Source: Leifsonia xyli subsp. xyli str. CTCB07
GTDB lineage: Bacteria > Actinomycetota > Actinomycetes > Actinomycetales > Microbacteriaceae
NCBI RefSeq assembly: GCF_000007665.1
Contig: NC_006087.1
Coordinates: 1,178,001-1,242,000 of the forward strand
Length of the DNA stretch: 64,000 nt
Direction of reading: 5' to 3'
In this document: one piece after another, positions 50,399 through 59,994 of the stretch
Position numbering within the stretch: position 1 is the stretch's first letter
Layout: each line of letters starts with the position of its first letter
Made by a program: the position numbers and the translations under genes
Notes under the pieces: generated by a model
What the model was told of the DNA's origin: nothing
Database searches by the model: none
What the model saw: the letters and a program-made list of their open reading frames with translations, nothing else

Positions 50399-51067
50399 GT
50401 GAAGTTCACATCGAAGCTGATGTTCACTGCCGTACCGATCCTCGTGCTCTTCAGCATCGCCGCCGCGGGGCCAGCCCAGGCGGTCAGCTCCGAGTCTCCG
50501 AGTCCAACTGATCTGAACCAAATCCGTACCACAATGGCATCGGTCGGAATCGATTCCAACACGCAGGACTCTTTGATCGCCAAGCTGCAGGCGCATCAGC
50601 CGCTTGACTCAATGACGGGCGCGCAGCAGATTCGCACCTTCACCGAGGATCTCGTCTCCTCGATGCGGACCTACAAGGTGTTCCAGGACGGGTCTCGCAG
50701 TTGGATCGACCTTGAAAAGTCGTCACCCTCAGGTGGAGTCGCAGCACGTTCTGCGATGACCAACTGCTCGACTTCCGGCGCTTGGAAGGTCAACTGTTGA
50801 ATCGACATCAGCGATCTGGTCAGTTCGGCATGGTTCGTCATCGACTACAAGGCGGCCGCGCCATCGCAGGTTCGTGACTTCCGGGGAAAAGGATGTCAGA
50901 TTCTGGGCGGTTCCTGTAACGTCAACGGCCAGATTGGCCGCGCAACCCAGAGCAGCGCGGGACCAGCCTGGGCCTACCTGAACTACAACGTGACCACCTG
51001 GACCTGGATCGGCGCAAGCGGCCAGTTCGGAATCCGAGTGCCCAATGGCAACGTCACAACGTACTAA
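50399..51067 (+). pseudogene. Secreted protein gene with an internal TGA
   Basis: GTG 50399 follows AAAGGAG. The product begins with a clear Sec signal peptide (KLMFTAVPILVLFSIAAAG, cut after AQA near residue 28). It then runs 105 residues to a TGA at 50798-50800 after WKVNC. The same frame stays open for another 88 codons with protein-like sequence, such as DLVSSAWFVIDYKAAAPSQV and WTWIGASGQFGIRVPNG, ending at TAA 51065. Read through, it is a 221-aa exported protein with several Cys. The family is unknown. The 133-aa form could still be made and secreted. Confidence 0.7.
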
Positions 51068-51300
51068 CCCCGGCTCCGAGGGGTGGGACCGGTCGCCTCG
51101 GTCCTGCCCCTCGTCGCTTTGCACCCTGCTTCACATGTTGGCCAGTGGATGATGGCGTGCAGCCCGAGCATCTCGCGGCGCATCTCCAATACGGGGTCGA
51201 GCCACATTCCGGCAACGCGAAGCAGCTCTACCACTGGAAACCAGCAACCGCCGGGTGAGGACTTATCGGCACAGAGTCCCGTTTGCGACAGACTCGACGA
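51068..51300 (+). other. Gap with a gene fragment
   Basis: A plus-strand frame at about 51156-51258 reads GVQPEHLAAHLQYGVEPHSG then NAKQLYHWKPATAG and ends in TGA. It has no start in frame and looks like the 3' end of a lost gene. Its end is the second copy of the 44-bp repeat. Confidence 0.4.
51226..51269 (+). repeat. 44-bp dispersed repeat, copy 2
   Basis: This matches 50109-50152 in the same orientation, 1117 bp away. The pair flanks the small membrane protein and the secreted-protein gene. Confidence 0.65.
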
Positions 51301-52381
51301 ATGCGATGGAAGAGAGCCAAGCCCGACTACCAGCCTGAGACCGCGGACTTGTGGGCGCTTGCCTCGAGCGAATTGAAGTACACGACAAGCTTGAAGCAGA
51401 GCGCCTACTCGTGGCCGTGAGCAGCCGGCGCGCTGCTTGGGCTCGCGGCTGTAGTAGCCGCCGCAGGCATCGTCCTCCTGGGTGTGCTCGAAGCAATCAA
51501 CTTGCCTATCGCTGCTGCAGCTGTGTTAATCGCAGCACTCCTCTGTGCTTGCGTTCTCGGGGCACTGGCCTGGTGGCGCGCTGACGACGCGCTTACCCGA
51601 CGGATGCTTCGCGTGACTCGCGGAGCCAGGGCAACGATCTCGGTCATCGCGTTTGTCGCTGTCATGCTCCTGCTTGCCTTCGGCGTCGGCGCCATCATGT
51701 TCGTCCCCCACACACGAATAAACCTGATAGTCCTCGTGCTACTCGCTCTCCTATCCGTACCCCTCGCTGTGGTGATGATCCTGACCGCTCCACCTCTCAT
51801 CGTTGTTCGCTCCTGGGACGAGCCCATGTGGCTACGCATGATCGCCGTCTTCGCATTCTGCGCCGCAATTTTTGAGGGATCCGTCGCCGCAGTACTACTC
51901 ATATCCAGCGCGTCCCTCGTAACCGCACTCCCGATTCTGCTAGCGTCGGGCGCACTCATCCTCAATGTGCTCCTGCTTGCCCTCCCAACGTGCAGCCGCT
52001 CTGGAAAACACACTCAGCACCGCAATTATCGCCACCCGAACACCTCAGCCAGAGTCGGAACAGTACACAGCGCTCTTTCGTTTGTGCGCCACCCTACGAC
52101 GCCTGGAAAAGGGCGGACGATTCATCCCCACGCCACGCCCGCTGTCCGAGCCCCTCCGAGCCGTGCTGATCTACGCCATCCAGTCCACAGTCCCCATCGG
52201 AAGAGACCTCCTCTCGCCCGCGCAAGAACTGCAACTTCATCGACTTCTCAAACCCGAAACCGCCGCAGCGAGCCTGCCCTCGTTCCTCGAGCGGCTCCAC
52301 AGCCAACTCCTCGATGGACGCACACCACGACCGGAAAGAGAAACGGGGCACGCCCTCAAAAAGCGCCGTACCGTACTCTGA
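51301..52381 (+). pseudogene. Multi-pass membrane protein gene with TGA and a frameshift
   Basis: From ATG 51301 the frame reads RAKPDYQPETADLWALASSE to SAYSWP and meets a TGA at 51418-51420. It continues in the same frame with six hydrophobic helices (AAGALLGLAAVVAAAGIVLL, LPIAAAAVLIAALLCACVL, ATISVIAFVAVMLLLAFGVG and three more). Near 51985 the good sequence shifts frame to AAALENTLSTAIIATRTPQP and a charged C-terminal domain (RLCATLRRLEKGGRFIPTPR) up to TGA 52379. The parent protein would be about 360 aa. The family is unknown. Internal starts such as 51484 could still make the membrane part. Confidence 0.6.
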
Positions 52382-52535
52382 GCTCCGTTTTCTCAAGCGG
52401 CCCCAATCTCCTCCCTTTCCCGGCATCCTGACTCTTTCGTTCCCGGGGCTGCTCCGTTTTCGTCGCTGGTGGGGGGCGAAGGGGCTGATCCCCCTCTCCG
52501 TTTGCGACGGCAGGGGAGCGGTGCGGAGACAACAG
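52382..52535. other. Convergent gap, no gene seen
   Basis: The stretch separates the membrane-protein pseudogene from the SGNH hydrolase gene, which converge. It contains CTCCGTTT three times (52384, 52461 and 52492 areas) but no clear hairpin terminator. Confidence 0.35.
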
Positions 52536-53321
52536 CTATCGGTCGAGCCGGTAAGGCCCGACGTCGGGCCGCTTCGGGAGCGCATGGTCACCGGAGGACT
52601 GGTGCCGGATGCGGCGGATGACCCACGGAACGAGGTACTCGCGCGCCCATGAGAGGTCCTCAGAGCGCGCCTGCCGCCAGGTGTACGGGGGCAGGGGCTC
52701 GGGCTCGAGCGGTTGCAGCCCGTTCGGCACGTTGAGGGCAGCCAGCACCATTCGGGCGACGGTGTGGTGACCGAGCGGGGCGAGGTGGAGGCGGTCGGCG
52801 GCCCACATCCGCTGATCCTGGATCTCGGTCAGCGACCACTGATCCGCGACGATGCAGTCGTGCTTCGCGGCGATGGCGCGGACGTTCTCGTTGTAGATGG
52901 CGACTTTGCCCCGGATGCCGCGGAACACGGGCGAGAATCCGACATCCACACCGGTGAACACGACGATCGTGGCGCCGTCTGCGCTGAGCTGGGAGACGGC
53001 CTCGTCGAACAGTGCGGCGATCTGGTCGGGATCGGTGCCGGGGCGGATCACATCGTTGCCCCCGGCGGAGAGGGTGATGAGATCCGGCCGGAGGGCCAGA
53101 GCGGGTTCGATCTGGTCGGCCAGGATCTGCTTGATGAGCTTGCCGCGGACGGCCAGGTTCGCGTAGGCGAAGTCGTCGGTCTGGCTGCTCAGCACCTCGG
53201 CGACGCGATCGGCCCAGCCCCGGTGGCCGCCCGGGCTGCCCGGCTCCGGATCGCCGATGCCCTCCGTGAAGGAATCGCCGAGTGCGACGTAGCGGGACCA
53301 AGGGTGCTGAGCTTCGACCAT
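52536..53321 (-). CDS. SGNH/GDSL-family hydrolase
   Basis: The 261-aa product has the four SGNH blocks: GDSFTEG with Ser17, Gly in AVRGKL, Asn in LSAGGNDVI, and the Asp/His pair in DRLHLAPLGHHT. There is no signal peptide, so it is likely a cytoplasmic esterase or lipase; the substrate is unknown. ATG 53321 (MVEAQHPWSRYVALGDS) is chosen, as it begins just before the fold. It diverges from the helicase gene. Confidence 0.9.
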   Translation of the reverse strand: MVEAQHPWSRYVALGDSFTEGIGDPEPGSPGGHRGWADRVAEVLSSQTDDFAYANLAVRGKLIKQILADQIEPALALRPDLITLSAGGNDVIRPGTDPDQIAALFDEAVSQLSADGATIVVFTGVDVGFSPVFRGIRGKVAIYNENVRAIAAKHDCIVADQWSLTEIQDQRMWAADRLHLAPLGHHTVARMVLAALNVPNGLQPLEPEPLPPYTWRQARSEDLSWAREYLVPWVIRRIRHQSSGDHALPKRPDVGPYRLDR

Positions 53322-53363
53322 GCCTCCATTTTCGCATAGCGAGAGGATGTCGGACCGACCCGG

Positions 53364-53369
53364 TAGATT
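53364..53369 (+). promoter_or_regulatory. -10 box of the helicase gene (leaderless type)
   Basis: TAGATT lies 8 nt before GTG 53378; no ribosome site is present. Confidence 0.45.
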
Positions 53370-53377
53370 GGATTCAC

Positions 53378-55213
53378 GTGGAGACGACAGCACTGCCAGA
53401 CGACGAGCCGCGCACGGCAGACAGCGTGCCTTCTGCCGTCCGCGTCGGCAGTTTCGCCGCCGAGCATCTCTCGCCTTCGTTTCCGGAACGCGCCGCTTGG
53501 GGGACCGCGGGAAAGCTGCGCGCCTGGCAGGCCGAGGCGCTCGACGCCTACTTCGCGACGGAACCGCGGGACTTCCTCGCGGCGGCGACGCCGGGCGCGG
53601 GCAAGACCACGTTCGCGCTCCGGCTGGCCACCGAACTGCTCTCGCGGCGGACGGTGGAGCGGGTCACGGTCGTCGCGCCGACCGAGCACCTGAAACGGCA
53701 GTGGGCGGAGGCGGCTTCGCGGGTGGGGCTGCATCTCGACCCCGAGTTCAGGAACGCCGATGGACGGCCCGCACGTCATTACAAGGGCATCGCGGTCACC
53801 TATGCGCAGATCGCGATGCGGCCGAGCCTGCACAGGGACATCACCGAGGGCGACCGCACGCTGGTCATCCTGGACGAGGTGCATCACGGCGGCGACGCCC
53901 TGAGCTGGGGCGACGGGATCCGGGACGCCTTCGAACGGGCCACGCGGCGGCTGTCGCTGACCGGCACCCCGTTCCGGTCGGACACGGCGCCCATCCCGTT
54001 CGTGAGCTACCTGCCCGATCGGCAGGGCATCCGCACCTCGCTCACCGACTACAGCTACGGCTATGGCCGCGCGCTGGAGGACGGCGTGGTGCGGCCGGTC
54101 ATGTTCATGGTCTACGCCGGCCAGATGCGCTGGCGGACCAAAGCCGGCGATGAGATGGAGGCGCGCCTCGGCGAGGGCAACACCAAGGACATCACCGCCC
54201 AGGCGTGGCGGACGGCGCTCGACCCGCGTGGAGAGTGGATACCGGCCGTGCTGTCGGCGGCGAATCGGCGGCTGACCGAGGTGCGCGTCTCCATCCCGGA
54301 CGCCGGGGGACTCGTCATCGCGACCGACCACTATGCGGCGCGGGCGTACGCGGAGCTGCTTGAGCGGATCAGCGGTGAGCGGGTCATCGTCGTGCTCTCC
54401 GACGAGAAGGAGGCGAGCGACCGGATCGACGAGTTCGCTCAGTCTGAGGCCCGCTGGATGGTCGCGGTGCGGATGGTCTCGGAGGGGGTGGACGTGCCGC
54501 GGCTCGCGGTCGGGGTGTACGCGACCAGCGCCTCCACCCCGCTGTTCTTCGCGCAGGCCATCGGCCGTTTCGTTCGCGCGCGCCGCCGCGGCGAGACGGC
54601 ATCGGTGTTCCTCCCGGACGTCCCGGCTCTGATGGCGCTCGCGAGAGCGCTGGAGCTGGAACGCGACCATGCGCTCGACCGTCCGAGCGAGGAGGGCGGC
54701 GAGGGCGACTTCTGGAACCCCGAAGACGCGATGATGGCCGAGGCGAACCGCCAGGAGCGGGCGTCTGATTCGCTGACGGAGCTGTTCGAGTTCGAAGCGC
54801 TCGGCTCAGAGGCGAATTTCGACCGTGTGGTCTACGACGGCCGTGAGTTCGGTGGGTATGCGGTGCCGGGGACCGATGAAGAGCTCGACTTCATCGGCTT
54901 GCCCGGCCTCCTGGAACCCGACCAGGTGCATGAGCTCCTCCAGCAGCGGCAGCAGCGCCAGGCGCGGCGGCACACGGTACGGCCCGTAGCGGCGGACGGG
55001 CACCCGCCCGCGCCCCTCCACCGCACGCTGAAGGAGCAGCGGCAGCTGCTGAACAGCCTGGTTGGTCTCCACTCGAAGAACTCGGGGGAGGCCCACGGCC
55101 TCATCCACGCCGAGCTGCGGCGAGTGTGCGGTGGGCCAGCCGTGGCGCAGGCGAGTGTGACGCAGTTGCAGGCACGGATCGACTACCTGCGGAAGCGGCT
55201 CGGCCGCTCCTAG
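53378..55213 (+). CDS. SF2 DEAD/DEAH-like helicase
   Basis: The 611-aa product has SF2 motifs in order: RAWQAEALDAYF (Q-like), Walker A ATPGAGKTTFA, VVAPTEHLKRQW, DEAH-type box LVILDEVHHGGD, SLTGTPFRSD, then VSEGVDVPRLAVGVYAT and QAIGRFVRARR. It resembles the Type-III-restriction/RecG-like superfamily proteins common in actinobacteria. No methylase or nuclease gene is next to it, so a restriction role is not supported. A C-terminal basic, Gln-rich region (LLQQRQQRQARR) may bind nucleic acid. Confidence 0.9.
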   Translation: METTALPDDEPRTADSVPSAVRVGSFAAEHLSPSFPERAAWGTAGKLRAWQAEALDAYFATEPRDFLAAATPGAGKTTFALRLATELLSRRTVERVTVVAPTEHLKRQWAEAASRVGLHLDPEFRNADGRPARHYKGIAVTYAQIAMRPSLHRDITEGDRTLVILDEVHHGGDALSWGDGIRDAFERATRRLSLTGTPFRSDTAPIPFVSYLPDRQGIRTSLTDYSYGYGRALEDGVVRPVMFMVYAGQMRWRTKAGDEMEARLGEGNTKDITAQAWRTALDPRGEWIPAVLSAANRRLTEVRVSIPDAGGLVIATDHYAARAYAELLERISGERVIVVLSDEKEASDRIDEFAQSEARWMVAVRMVSEGVDVPRLAVGVYATSASTPLFFAQAIGRFVRARRRGETASVFLPDVPALMALARALELERDHALDRPSEEGGEGDFWNPEDAMMAEANRQERASDSLTELFEFEALGSEANFDRVVYDGREFGGYAVPGTDEELDFIGLPGLLEPDQVHELLQQRQQRQARRHTVRPVAADGHPPAPLHRTLKEQRQLLNSLVGLHSKNSGEAHGLIHAELRRVCGGPAVAQASVTQLQARIDYLRKRLGRS

Positions 55214-55260
55214 CCGGTGGCGGGCCCGGCGAAGCGGACCCGCCACCTGTCGCTGCGCGG

Positions 55261-56992
<1,732 letters not shown>

Positions 56993-57772
56993 ATGAAGGA
57001 GAAATTGGAGATCGTCCGCGACTGGTTGCCGCGGTACACAGGGACGCCGCTGGAGGGGTTCGGGGACCACATCCTCCTGACCAACTTCGGCGACTACGTG
57101 CAACGCTTCGCCGAGTTGTACGGCGCCGAGGTCCGGGGCGAGGAGCGCTCCATGCCGAATGCGACGGCGGACGGCATCACCATCATCAACTTCGGCATGG
57201 GCAGCCCCAACGCCGCGACGATCATGGACCTGCTGAGCGCGGTGTCGCCGAAGGCGGTGCTCTTCCTCGGCAAGTGCGGCGGTGTGAAGAAGAAGAACCA
57301 GCTGGGGGATCTGGTGCTGCCGATCGCCGCCATCCGCGGTGAGGGCACGTCCAACGACTATCTGCCGCCCGAGGTGCCCGCGCTGCCGGCCTTCCAGCTC
57401 CAGCGCGGTGTTTCCACGACGATCCGCGACTTTGGGCAGGACTACTGGACGGGAACCGTGTACACGACGAACCGGCGGGTGTGGGAGCACGACGACGCGT
57501 TCAAGACGTACTTGCGGCAGACGCGCTGCATGGCTGTGGACATGGAGACCGCCACGGTGTTCGCAGCCGGCTTCGCCAATCGCATCCCGAGTGGCGCGTT
57601 GCTCTTGGTTTCCGACCAGCCGATGATCCCGGAGGGGGTGAAGACCGCCGAGAGCGACCGCGGGGTGACCAGGCAGTTCGTGGAGCGTCACGTCCGGATC
57701 GGAGTGGAGGCGCTGCGCCTCGTGCGGCGGAATGGGCGGAGCCTCCGTCATCTGCGCTTCGAGGACTCCTGA
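56993..57772 (+). CDS. amn: AMP nucleosidase, short form
   Basis: AMP nucleosidase splits AMP into adenine and ribose-5-phosphate. The 259-aa product is the catalytic nucleoside-phosphorylase-like domain alone. Landmarks are LEIVRDWLPRYTGTPLEGFG, the phosphate/purine-site block INFGMGSPNAATIMDLLS, and the catalytic MAVDMETATVFAAGFANRI. It lacks the N-terminal regulatory domain of the E. coli-type 480-aa enzyme. ATG 56993 follows GAGGAGGGG. Confidence 0.88.
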   Translation: MKEKLEIVRDWLPRYTGTPLEGFGDHILLTNFGDYVQRFAELYGAEVRGEERSMPNATADGITIINFGMGSPNAATIMDLLSAVSPKAVLFLGKCGGVKKKNQLGDLVLPIAAIRGEGTSNDYLPPEVPALPAFQLQRGVSTTIRDFGQDYWTGTVYTTNRRVWEHDDAFKTYLRQTRCMAVDMETATVFAAGFANRIPSGALLLVSDQPMIPEGVKTAESDRGVTRQFVERHVRIGVEALRLVRRNGRSLRHLRFEDS

Positions 57773-57979
57773 TCTCCCGGAGAGGCCCAGGGGAGTGAGA
57801 GGCCCGCACTCGTGTTGTCCTGCCTCCGGATTCGCATTCGTCCGGGGGCGCAGACTCCGGAGACGGCGGTTCTCCCGGGGCATGCGTGCATTGATTTTAT
57901 TTTTTGTGTGAACGTGATGCTATATGCTGACGATCAGATTTCTGAAATTACATCCTAAATGATTGGCTTCTGGAGTATC
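57773..57979 (+). other. AT-rich upstream region of the surface-protein gene
   Basis: The last 80 nt (57880-57960) are strikingly AT-rich for this genome, with a T6 run at 57900-57905 and TATATG at 57922. These suit a promoter or a curved, regulator-bound region. No gene is seen. Confidence 0.4.
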
Positions 57980-59893
57980 ATGAAACACCTCTCACGGCCC
58001 GGGAAGAGGGCGATGACCGCTGGCCTCGCGGCCACGACCATCGCGGGTCTCGCCCTCCTCGTTCAGCCGGCGCAAGCCGCGCCCCCGCCGGACCCGAGTT
58101 CGCTCGGCACCGACTTCTGGATCGGGTTCAACTCGACGGTCTTGTCCGAGCCGACTATCACGGTGACAGTGACGGGCGATCCGGGCACCACCGGCACGGT
58201 CGAGATCCCCGGAATGGGCTTCGAGCGGAAGTACACGATCGGCGCCGACAGCGTGGCCCTCATCACCCTCCCCACCGACTCGCAGATGACGACGCCGGCG
58301 GGAGGAGGCGCTGCTCAGAGCAAGGCTGTCCACGTCACCGCGGACCGTCTGGTGACGGTCTACGGGATGAACCGCAAGAGCACGTCGACGGACGGCTATC
58401 TCGGGTTGCCGGTGACCGCTGTCGGGACTCGCTACCGCATCGCCGACTACGGTTCGCTGGGCGGTGGCTTCCTCTCGATCGTCCCGGTGGAAAGCGGGAC
58501 GACGACAGCGCACATCGAGCCGCCCGCGGCCCTTAACATCGCTCCGTTCGACGTCACGATCGCCCAGGGCGACGTCTACCAGTACGAGGCGGGAGCGGGC
58601 ATCTCGCTGACCGGCGCCGTCGTGACGACCGACAAGCCGGTCTCTGTCTATGGCAGCAACCGCTGCGCGAACGTGCCGAGCAACATGTACGCGTGCGACC
58701 ATCTGGTGGAGCAGCTCCAGCCGACCGCGTCGTGGGGGAACATCTTCGTGACTTACCCGCTGGCCACCCGGACGAAGGGCGACACCTTCCGTGTGGTCGC
58801 GGATGTCGACGGCACCACGGTGGCCATCGCTGCGAACGACGCCACGGAGACCATTTCCCTGGCGGCAGGCGAGTACTACGAGTGGATCGGCGCGGCTCCG
58901 CAGGCTGTGACCGGTGACAAACCCATCCAGGTCATGCAGTACAGCAACGGATCGCAGTTCGACGGAATCATGTCCGACCCGTTCATGGCCATCGTGCCCT
59001 CGGTCGAGCAGGGGTTCACCTCCTCGAGCATTGCACCACCGAGCAGCGGGTTCGAAAACTATGTGAACATCACCGCGAGGACGGCGGACACCGCTGGTGT
59101 ACTCTTCGACGGAACCCCGGTGGACGCGAACCTCCGGCAGGTCATTCCCGGCTCCGACTACTCTGCTGCGGTCATCACCCTGGGCAGCGCCGACGCCGTA
59201 CACAGCCTGAAGTCGAGCGGGCCGGTCATGATGCTCGTCTACGGCTGGGCCGACTACGACTCCTATGGATACCCCGGCGGATTCCGGGTGGCGAAGATCG
59301 CCACGGCGACAGCGCTGAAGCTCGACCCCTCCTCGGTCGTCGGCCCGGTCGGCTCCGATCTCTGCACGACGGCGATGCTGACGGATGGCAGCGGGACCGG
59401 CATCGCCGGACCGCAGATCGATGTGGTCAGCGACGGGGTTGCGCAGAGCTCCAGCAGCGTGGTCACGGATGCGAGCGGAGCCGCGCCGATCTGCCTGACC
59501 TCCGGTGACGAGGGCGGCTCAGCGATCACCGCGAGCGCCGCCGGGCTTACCGTGAACGGGGCCTTCGAGTGGCAGCCGCCTGGTGCGATCATCGTCCCGC
59601 CAGTGCCGGGTGGGAACCAGCCCGGCGTGACATCGCCGGGCCAGACCTCACCCTCCAGCGACGGCACAGCGAGCGCCGTGGGGAACGACAAGGATCGGCT
59701 CGCCTCGACCGGAAGCGACGCACAGCCTGCGCTGATGTTCGGTGGCGTTGCGCTGCTCGCGCTGCTCGCTGGTGTTCGACGTCGTGCTGGGAAGGACCAG
59801 ACGGCGCGCCCAGTCCTGAGCGCGCCCGGTGTCGCGCCCGTCGAAACGGGCGCGACACCTCCGTTTAAGAGGGGCGGGGACAGGAGGGAGTGA
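57980..59893 (+). CDS. Wall-anchored surface protein with IgGFc-binding-like N-domain and LASTG signal
   Basis: The 637-aa product has a signal peptide (basic start, then AGLAATTIAGLALLVQPAQA). An N-terminal domain beginning GTDFWIGFNSTVLSEPTITV resembles the IgGFc-binding protein N-terminal family. An Ig-like segment follows (LKLDPSSVVGPVGSDLCTTA ... VVTDASGAAPICLTSG). A Pro/Gly/Ser linker and LASTG at 574-578 come next, then a hydrophobic helix and RRRAGK. LAxTG signals are used by class E sortases; none is seen in this window. ATG 57980 is favoured by GGAG 5 nt upstream; ATG 57959 is possible. Its ligand is unknown. Confidence 0.85.
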   Translation: MKHLSRPGKRAMTAGLAATTIAGLALLVQPAQAAPPPDPSSLGTDFWIGFNSTVLSEPTITVTVTGDPGTTGTVEIPGMGFERKYTIGADSVALITLPTDSQMTTPAGGGAAQSKAVHVTADRLVTVYGMNRKSTSTDGYLGLPVTAVGTRYRIADYGSLGGGFLSIVPVESGTTTAHIEPPAALNIAPFDVTIAQGDVYQYEAGAGISLTGAVVTTDKPVSVYGSNRCANVPSNMYACDHLVEQLQPTASWGNIFVTYPLATRTKGDTFRVVADVDGTTVAIAANDATETISLAAGEYYEWIGAAPQAVTGDKPIQVMQYSNGSQFDGIMSDPFMAIVPSVEQGFTSSSIAPPSSGFENYVNITARTADTAGVLFDGTPVDANLRQVIPGSDYSAAVITLGSADAVHSLKSSGPVMMLVYGWADYDSYGYPGGFRVAKIATATALKLDPSSVVGPVGSDLCTTAMLTDGSGTGIAGPQIDVVSDGVAQSSSSVVTDASGAAPICLTSGDEGGSAITASAAGLTVNGAFEWQPPGAIIVPPVPGGNQPGVTSPGQTSPSSDGTASAVGNDKDRLASTGSDAQPALMFGGVALLALLAGVRRRAGKDQTARPVLSAPGVAPVETGATPPFKRGGDRRE

Positions 59894-59994
59894 GCGACAC
59901 GCGCCCCTCACCGGTGGGAAAGAAGCATGGTCTTCCTCACGGCCGGATTCTCTTCCGTTTCCACCGCCCGGGAACGGACCTGTCTAACGGGGGC

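Noticed and set aside
50109..51269. The repeat-flanked 1.1-kb segment as an insertion sequence, since its length is close to that of the IS481 element
   Set aside because: The repeats are direct and imperfect, there is no transposase between them, and the similar length is coincidence.
35802..51420. UGA recoding (UGA as Trp, or selenocysteine) to explain the TGA-broken genes
   Set aside because: Many intact genes here end with TGA and use TGG for Trp, and none of the four proteins belongs to a selenoprotein family; no SECIS-like element was seen.
52382..52535. CTCCGTTT motif, seen three times here and also near 23617, 32961 and 59862, as a terminator or repeat family
   Set aside because: The contexts differ, one copy lies inside a coding sequence, and no shared hairpin was found. 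It needs a genome-wide count to mean anything.
53378..55213. The SF2 helicase as part of a restriction or phage-defence island
   Set aside because: Its neighbours are housekeeping enzymes (SGNH hydrolase, glutamate dehydrogenase); no methylase, nuclease or other defence gene is adjacent.
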